DNA from: Anaerolineales bacterium
Lineage (GTDB): Bacteria; Chloroflexota; Anaerolineae; Promineifilales; Promineifilaceae
Direction: 5' to 3'
DNA length: 10,497 bases
Assembly (NCBI GenBank): GCA_020432595.1
Contig: JAGQGA010000050.1
Coordinates: 1-10,497 of the forward strand
In this document: piece by piece, positions 6,645-10,497 of the stretch
How positions within the stretch are numbered: the first letter of the stretch is position 1
How the letters are laid out: the number at the start of each line of letters is the position of its first letter
Translations under genes and position numbers: made by a program
Notes under the pieces: model-generated
The model's database searches: none
Told to the model about the DNA's origin: nothing
Seen by the model: the letters and a program-made list of their open reading frames with translations, nothing else

Positions 6645-7409
6645 CTATGCGGCCGTTTCCCGCGCCAAAGTAGCCAGAAATTGTTGATCCTGGGGGGTGA
6701 GAACGGCCGTTAACAGCAATTCCGGCCGACGGATCCACGTGCGCCGCAGTGCCTGCTCCCGTCGCCAACGGGTAATATTAGCCGCATGACCAGAGCGCAG
6801 CACCTCTGGCACTTGCCAACCGCGAAAAGTTTCCGGGCGGGTATAATGTGGCCCTTCCAGCAGCCCCGTAGCAAAACTATCGCTTTCCGCCGCCCCTTCA
6901 GCTCCCAGCACCCCTGGCAACAGCCGCGCCACCGCGTCTACCACCACCATTGCAGCCAGCTCCCCACCCGTCAACACATAATCGCCAATTGAGATTTCAT
7001 CTGTCACCAGATGCTGCCGCACCCGTTCATCTACCCCTTCATACCGACCACACAGCAGCAGCAGCCGCTCGTGCTGCGCCAGTTCAGCGGCAATGGTTTG
7101 GGTAAACGGCCGTCCCTGTGGCGACATAAGAATGCAGGGGGGCAGAGGAGCGGAAGAGCAGGGGAGAGATTGCTCCCCCCTGCCCAAGATCGCCTCGACG
7201 GCGGCAAAAATTGGCTCCGGCTTCAACACCATGCCGCCGCCACCGCCGTAGGGTGGCTCGTCAGTAATGCGGTGCTTGCCTTTGGCATAGTCGCGGATGT
7301 TGTGCAAATGGATGGTGAGCAAACCGGCCGTTTGCGCCCGCCCCAAAATGCTTTCATTCAAATACCCCGCCATCATGTCGGGGAACAGGGTTAAAATATC
7401 AATCTGCAT
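6645..7409 (-). CDS. trmD: tRNA (guanine-N1)-methyltransferase
   Basis: A 254-residue SPOUT-class enzyme that methylates G37 at N1 in tRNAs reading CNN codons, using S-adenosylmethionine and preventing +1 frameshifting. Family motifs in order: [10 protein letters not shown] at the start, [17 protein letters not shown] (53-68), [11 protein letters not shown] (94-104), [13 protein letters not shown] (118-130), [15 protein letters not shown] (138-152), ARLLPGVLG (161-169) and ESDSF (175-179). Asp177 lies where the family's catalytic aspartate sits, followed by [12 protein letters not shown] and RRREQ-type tail motifs. The SAM-binding trefoil-knot segments are intact. The frame is open to an ATG at 7472, but family alignment starts at [10 protein letters not shown], so 7409 is chosen. 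A low-complexity Ser/Pro/Cys-rich stretch (about 77-92) slightly lengthens the usual loop. The last residues (ETAA) come from a degenerate copy of the iterated palindrome overlapping the stop region. Confidence 0.96.
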   Translation of the reverse strand: MQIDILTLFPDMMAGYLNESILGRAQTAGLLTIHLHNIRDYAKGKHRITDEPPYGGGGGMVLKPEPIFAAVEAILGRGEQSLPCSSAPLPPCILMSPQGRPFTQTIAAELAQHERLLLLCGRYEGVDERVRQHLVTDEISIGDYVLTGGELAAMVVVDAVARLLPGVLGAEGAAESDSFATGLLEGPHYTRPETFRGWQVPEVLRSGHAANITRWRREQALRRTWIRRPELLLTAVLTPQDQQFLATLARETAA

Positions 7410-7420
7410 AGTTAGCACGT

Positions 7421-7428
7421 ATTGTATA
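7421..7428 (-). promoter_or_regulatory. Candidate -10 box for trmD; near-leaderless transcript
   Basis: TATACAAT on the minus strand lies 11 nt upstream of the trmD ATG, and no Shine-Dalgarno is visible between them. If it is used, the transcript would have a leader of only a few bases. The -35 region at the expected distance (TGGCAC, 7444-7449) is poor, so this is tentative. Confidence 0.3.
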
Positions 7429-7462
7429 CGCCCCTGGTACCCTGTGCCATCAGGTGGCGAGC

Positions 7463-7690
7463 GGGGGAGCATTTCAGTTTTGGGGCATTGATAAACTCAC
7501 CTCTCCGCAAGCCAATTTCTCAGCCAAGAATTGTCATTTCGACGAGTCTTCGAGGAGAAATCCCGCTCAAATGGCGGCTATGAGAACGGGATTTCTCGGA
7601 GGACCTCGAAATGACACTGGATTTCCCATCTACGCAGTTAAAGATTAGGTCAAACTTGTTAAGTTTGCCCCCAAACTGAAATACACCCTC
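7463..7690. repeat. Nested inverted-repeat element, possible MITE, in the trmD divergent region
   Basis: Outer arms: ATTTCAGTTTTGGGGCA (7471-7487) is inverted at 7666-7682 with 16 of 17 matches, and weaker G/C pairing extends outward to 7463 and 7690. Inside lies the separate 85-bp palindromic element at 7532-7616, plus a 7-bp hairpin CAAACTT-gtt-AAGTTTG at 7651-7667 that overlaps the right arm. No transposase or protein is encoded, and no clear target-site duplication was seen. Together these take up most of the 367-bp gap (7410-7776) between the divergent trmD and the secreted-protein gene. Confidence 0.5.
7532..7616. repeat. 85-bp imperfect palindromic repeat of the GTCATTTCGA...AGAAATC type
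   Basis: The ends are perfect inverted repeats: TGTCATTTCGA (7532-7542) and TCGAAATGACA (7606-7616). Inner arms GAGAAATCCCG (7555-7565) and CGGGATTTCTC (7587-7597) also pair perfectly, giving a long hairpin. The wording GTCATTTCGA...GAGAAATCCCG resembles short palindromic repeats that I recall as frequent between genes in many bacterial genomes. It encodes nothing plausible. Confidence 0.7.
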
Positions 7691-7766
7691 AGTGTGGCGA
7701 TGCTGGCATCTTTGCCAATCTGCTAGTACACTAACGGAGGAAACATCGGTCTTAACATTGATCTTT

Positions 7767-7782
7767 GGAGAAAGTCGTGGTG
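7767..7782 (+). promoter_or_regulatory. Ribosome binding site and tandem GTG start codons
   Basis: GGAG at 7767-7770 is followed by AAAGTC and then GTG GTG, giving spacers of 6 nt to the first GTG and 9 nt to the second. Both put the hydrophobic segment right at the N-terminus. The first in-frame ATG, at 7897, would delete that segment, so a GTG start is strongly preferred. Which GTG is used cannot be told from sequence. Confidence 0.6.
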
Positions 7783-10497
7783 GTAACAAAAAAATATATT
7801 CGGTTTGTTTTTGTGTTGTGTATATGCCTTGGTGGCATTTGGTTTTTAACCCGTTCATCCAGTCCGGCTCCTGATTCGCTTTTACGACAACAGGCGATGC
7901 AGTCTTTGGCTCCCGGTAACAGGCGGGGGGGCGACGGGGTGGTAGTGGAAGAGGGGGTACAAATTTGGCGAAAAACGGCCGTTTTTCCCACCACCGTCAA
8001 CCTCGCCGACATCCCCAGCCGGCCCAGCCCCGTAGACAAACTCCAGCAGCAATATTTAGACGGCAAAGTTGACCTTGCCGAGCAAGAACGCCCCGTCAGC
8101 GAATCCCTCTTCCAAACCATGGTCGCCGAGTCACTGCGGCAAAAAGCTGACCCCGCCGTGCAAAATTACCAGCCCGAAGCCATTGCAGGCTCCCTGTCTG
8201 TTAACAGCAGCTTCAAATCCATTGATTACACCCAGTCACAGCAGGGCGTGCCCCCTGACCCCGACATTATGGTGGGGCATGACCACATCGTGGTTGGTGT
8301 CAACACCAGCTTCCAGGTCTTTGACAAAAGCGGCAACTCTCTTGTTGGCCCCATCCTTTACGAAGATTTTTGGGCCAATGCCGGAGGCACCTGCGCCACC
8401 GGCAGCAGCAGCGTGGTTATGTTCGACCCCTTCTCTGCCTACGACGAGGAAGAAAACCGCTACATTTTAGGCATCACCGCCTATGATTCATCCCTTAATG
8501 GAGGGGACAATGGCTGGGCATGCATTGCTGTTTCCACCAGCGACAGCGCCACCGGCAGTTGGTATCTCTACAACATTGACGGTAACGTGGGCAGCGGCAC
8601 CGATTATTTTTACGATTATCCCCACATCGGCGTGGGGCAGGATGCGCTGTATCTGAGTGCCAACATGTTTGGCAGCAGCTTTGTTCGCGCCCACCTACAC
8701 GTGTTGGATAAAGACGCGATGTACGCGGGTACGGCTCCCACCTATTGGCAAATCAACGATACCAGCGACTTTACCTTGCAGCCAGCCAAGCTCAAGGGAT
8801 ATGCTACCGGCGGCTGGCCTACCAATGTGAACGAACCGCATTATTATGCAACGGCCGTTTGGGGTGGCAGCAGTATCCGTATTAAGCAGGTGACGCTGAA
8901 CGCCGCCAACCCGTGGGGCACAGCCCCCAGCTACACCACGGCGGGTACTGTTAGCGTCAACAGCTATTCTCAGCCCGTCAGCCAGCCGCAGTCAGGGGGC
9001 AGCAACATTCAGGGCAACGATTACCGGCTGCTGGATTTAGAATATTGGGGGGGCAAGCTGTGGGCAACCCACACCGTGGGCTGCAACCCTGGCAGCGGCA
9101 CGGTGAACTGCGTGCGCTGGTATGAAATAAACATCAGCAGCGGCACCCCCAGCTTGGTGCAGCAGGGCACTTTTTCTAGCAACAGCACCTATCGCAGCTT
9201 CCCTGATTTGGCGGTGGACAAATGTGGCAACATGGTGGTGGGGTATACCAGCACCAGCAGCAGCACCTTCCCCAGCGTGTATGTCGCCGGCCGTGAAGCG
9301 GGTGACACGTTGGGGCAGATCAAACAGGAAACGCTGGTTCATGCGGGTGAAGCGTATTACACTGCCTACGACTCGGTTCCGCGCCGCTGGGGCGACTACA
9401 CCGGCATGGCACTTGACCCAGACGGCGTGACGCATTGGTACGTGGGGGAATATTCGCGCAGTCAAAGCACGGCTCGTTGGTCTACCTGGGTTTCGGGTTC
9501 CAAATGGTCAAGCTGTAGTGCGTCGCCTGATTTTACGCTGGCGGTCACGCCCAGCAGTGCCAACATGTGTGCATCTAATAACCAACAATTTAACGTGACA
9601 TTGGCAAGCCTAGCGGGGTTTAACAGTGCTGTTTCCTTAACAGCCACCGGAAACCCCGGTACCGCCTCGTTTTCGCCTTCGTCTGTTACGCCTCCGGGGA
9701 ACAGCACGTTGACGATTAGCGGGGCGACGGCGGGCAGCTACGAGGTGATGGTGGCCGGGTCGGGTGGTAGCCCTACGATGAACCACGACGAGATCGTGAA
9801 TTTGGATGTGGTGGCGGTCGTGCCGAGTGCGCCAACGTTGAGCAGTCCGGGGGGAGGAGAAACGGCCGTTTCCACCCAACCCACCTTCACCTGGAGCAAC
9901 AATGGAGCCGCCAGCTACGACATCCAAGTTGCCACCGACCTCAACTTTAGCAACATCGTCTTTAGTGCTACCGCTTTGCCCAGCAACAGCTATGCCGCAA
10001 GCAGTAGCCTCAGCGACGGCACCGTTTACTATTGGCGCGTGCGCGGCAGCAACGCCTGTGGTGACGGCAGTTGGACGGCCGTTTCTGCCTTCCGCACTGG
10101 CTCCGGCCAAAGCTGCACCAATGTCCTGGCCGAACCCGGCTTTGAAGGTGGCACCAACGGAGCGTGGAGCAGCAGTTCCACCCTCAACCAAACGCTAATT
10201 GACACCAACAACCCGCGCAGCGGCAGCTATGCAGCGCGGCTGGGGCGGCAAAATAACGAAAATTCGCAGGTATGGCAAACAGCCACCATTGCTAACAGTG
10301 CCGCTTCTGCCACCCTGACCTACTGGTATGAGATTGCTTCAGGCGATGTTTGCGGCCAGTTTTATGATGTTGGCAGTGTCAAAGTGAATGGGAGTACGGT
10401 CAGCGGACACGAATATGACCTTTGTTCTAGCACCTCCACAGGTGGCTTTGTCCAGTCGGCAACTATCAACATGATGAGCTATGCGGGTTCCTCACCG
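7777..10497 (+). CDS. Large secreted or membrane-anchored beta-rich protein with FN3-like module, 3' partial
   Basis: The frame is open from 7762 to the right edge with no stop, giving 907 residues from GTG 7777. There is no early ATG: GTG at 7777 and 7780 are alternatives, both behind GGAG (7767-7770), and TTG 7765 is less likely. The N-terminus is KKYIRFVFVLCICLGGIWFL, a signal peptide or single membrane anchor. Next comes a Ser/Pro-rich linker, then a long region (about residues 150-580) of short beta-type repeats rich in Gly, Ser, Asp and Trp; a propeller-like fold is a guess. At about 585-682 is an Ig-like module (DFTLAVTPSSANMC through VTPPGNSTLTISG), then an FN3-like domain at about 684-775 with the typical YYWRVRGSNACG strand, and from about 780 a Cys-containing jelly-roll-like segment starting AEPGFEGG. 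No catalytic motif is recognised; a surface adhesion or binding role is inferred from architecture. It carries three full palindrome copies and one variant (10074). Confidence 0.8.
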   Translation, partial: MVVTKKYIRFVFVLCICLGGIWFLTRSSSPAPDSLLRQQAMQSLAPGNRRGGDGVVVEEGVQIWRKTAVFPTTVNLADIPSRPSPVDKLQQQYLDGKVDLAEQERPVSESLFQTMVAESLRQKADPAVQNYQPEAIAGSLSVNSSFKSIDYTQSQQGVPPDPDIMVGHDHIVVGVNTSFQVFDKSGNSLVGPILYEDFWANAGGTCATGSSSVVMFDPFSAYDEEENRYILGITAYDSSLNGGDNGWACIAVSTSDSATGSWYLYNIDGNVGSGTDYFYDYPHIGVGQDALYLSANMFGSSFVRAHLHVLDKDAMYAGTAPTYWQINDTSDFTLQPAKLKGYATGGWPTNVNEPHYYATAVWGGSSIRIKQVTLNAANPWGTAPSYTTAGTVSVNSYSQPVSQPQSGGSNIQGNDYRLLDLEYWGGKLWATHTVGCNPGSGTVNCVRWYEINISSGTPSLVQQGTFSSNSTYRSFPDLAVDKCGNMVVGYTSTSSSTFPSVYVAGREAGDTLGQIKQETLVHAGEAYYTAYDSVPRRWGDYTGMALDPDGVTHWYVGEYSRSQSTARWSTWVSGSKWSSCSASPDFTLAVTPSSANMCASNNQQFNVTLASLAGFNSAVSLTATGNPGTASFSPSSVTPPGNSTLTISGATAGSYEVMVAGSGGSPTMNHDEIVNLDVVAVVPSAPTLSSPGGGETAVSTQPTFTWSNNGAASYDIQVATDLNFSNIVFSATALPSNSYAASSSLSDGTVYYWRVRGSNACGDGSWTAVSAFRTGSGQSCTNVLAEPGFEGGTNGAWSSSSTLNQTLIDTNNPRSGSYAARLGRQNNENSQVWQTATIANSAASATLTYWYEIASGDVCGQFYDVGSVKVNGSTVSGHEYDLCSSTSTGGFVQSATINMMSYAGSSP

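Larger units (their letters stand above)
457..9870. repeat. Highly iterated palindrome AACGGCCGTT (17 dispersed perfect copies)
   Basis: Perfect copies start at 457, 901, 1573, 2294, 3043, 3520, 3568, 3673, 3925, 4150, 4308, 5443, 6300, 6702, 7974, 8850 and 9861. One-mismatch copies start at 3111, 3760, 7105, 7323 and 10074; more decayed ones lie near 5944 and 6649. Chance expectation for a given 10-mer in this length is about 0.01. Spacing is irregular (48 to over 1000 bp), and flanks favour A before and T after. By my count 17 of about 28 CGGCCG hexamers in the window sit inside the full decamer. The coordinates given here span first to last copy; the sites are dispersed, not tandem. Confidence 0.9.

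Noticed and set aside
7410..7472. Upstream extension of trmD to the ATG at 7472
   Set aside because: The extra 21 residues do not fit TrmD, whose N-terminus is the [14 protein letters not shown] strand. The extension would also overlap the outer repeat arm.
7736..7747. GGAGG-AAAC-ATC, a strong Shine-Dalgarno-like site
   Set aside because: No ATG, GTG or TTG follows at usable spacing. An ATC start would give a dozen codons before a stop and is out of frame with the long gene. It may be a mutated start or chance.
457..9870. CRISPR or tandem-repeat reading of the iterated palindrome
   Set aside because: Spacing is irregular, copies lie within functional genes, and there are no unit-length spacers or cas genes.
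9637..10191. 184-residue minus-strand open frame
   Set aside because: Antisense to the secreted protein, whose frame holds the FN3-like module; its composition is that of a shadow frame in GC-rich sequence.

Overview
The window looks like a chromosomal segment of a Chloroflexota bacterium (Anaerolineae/Caldilineae/Ardenticatenia type). This is inferred from moderately high GC, a coenzyme-B12-dependent ribonucleotide reductase, very large secreted proteins built from lamin-tail, DUF11 and FN3-like modules, a Tat-exported flavoprotein, and many small palindromic repeats. No phage, transposase, CRISPR, tRNA or rRNA was found.

Layout. (1) Bases 1-817, + strand: the 3' end of a class II ribonucleotide reductase gene, closed by a strong hairpin terminator. 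(2) 1074-1253, + strand: a 59-codon gene, not in the supplied ORF list, for a peptide that looks like a RiPP precursor with a lasso-type leader motif. It has its own candidate promoter and Shine-Dalgarno. (3) 1303-4692, - strand: a 1129-residue exported protein with three lamin-tail domains, one DUF11 module and two phospholipase-D-like domains, convergent with the peptide gene across a shared terminator. (4) 4914-6425, - strand: a Tat-exported FAD oxidoreductase closely resembling cytokinin dehydrogenase, followed by a covarying double palindrome and a terminator. (5) 6645-7409, - strand: trmD. (6) 7410-7776: a divergent intergenic region holding nested inverted repeats (MITE/REP-like). (7) 7777 to the right edge, + strand: an open reading frame with a GTG start and no stop in the window, encoding the first 907 residues of a large secreted or anchored beta-rich protein.

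The genes do not form one pathway. Ribonucleotide reductase and TrmD are housekeeping. The PLD/lamin-tail protein, the CKX-like flavoprotein and the FN3-like protein are all predicted to act outside the cytoplasm. The peptide gene has no maturation genes beside it here.

The most striking signal is not a gene. The perfect 10-bp palindrome AACGGCCGTT occurs 17 times in 10.5 kb, where about 0.01 would be expected by chance. It lies in all five long genes and once between genes, at irregular spacing, in the manner of the cyanobacterial HIP1 octamer. It marks the proteins: 13 of its 16 coding copies are read in the frame giving Thr-Ala-Val.
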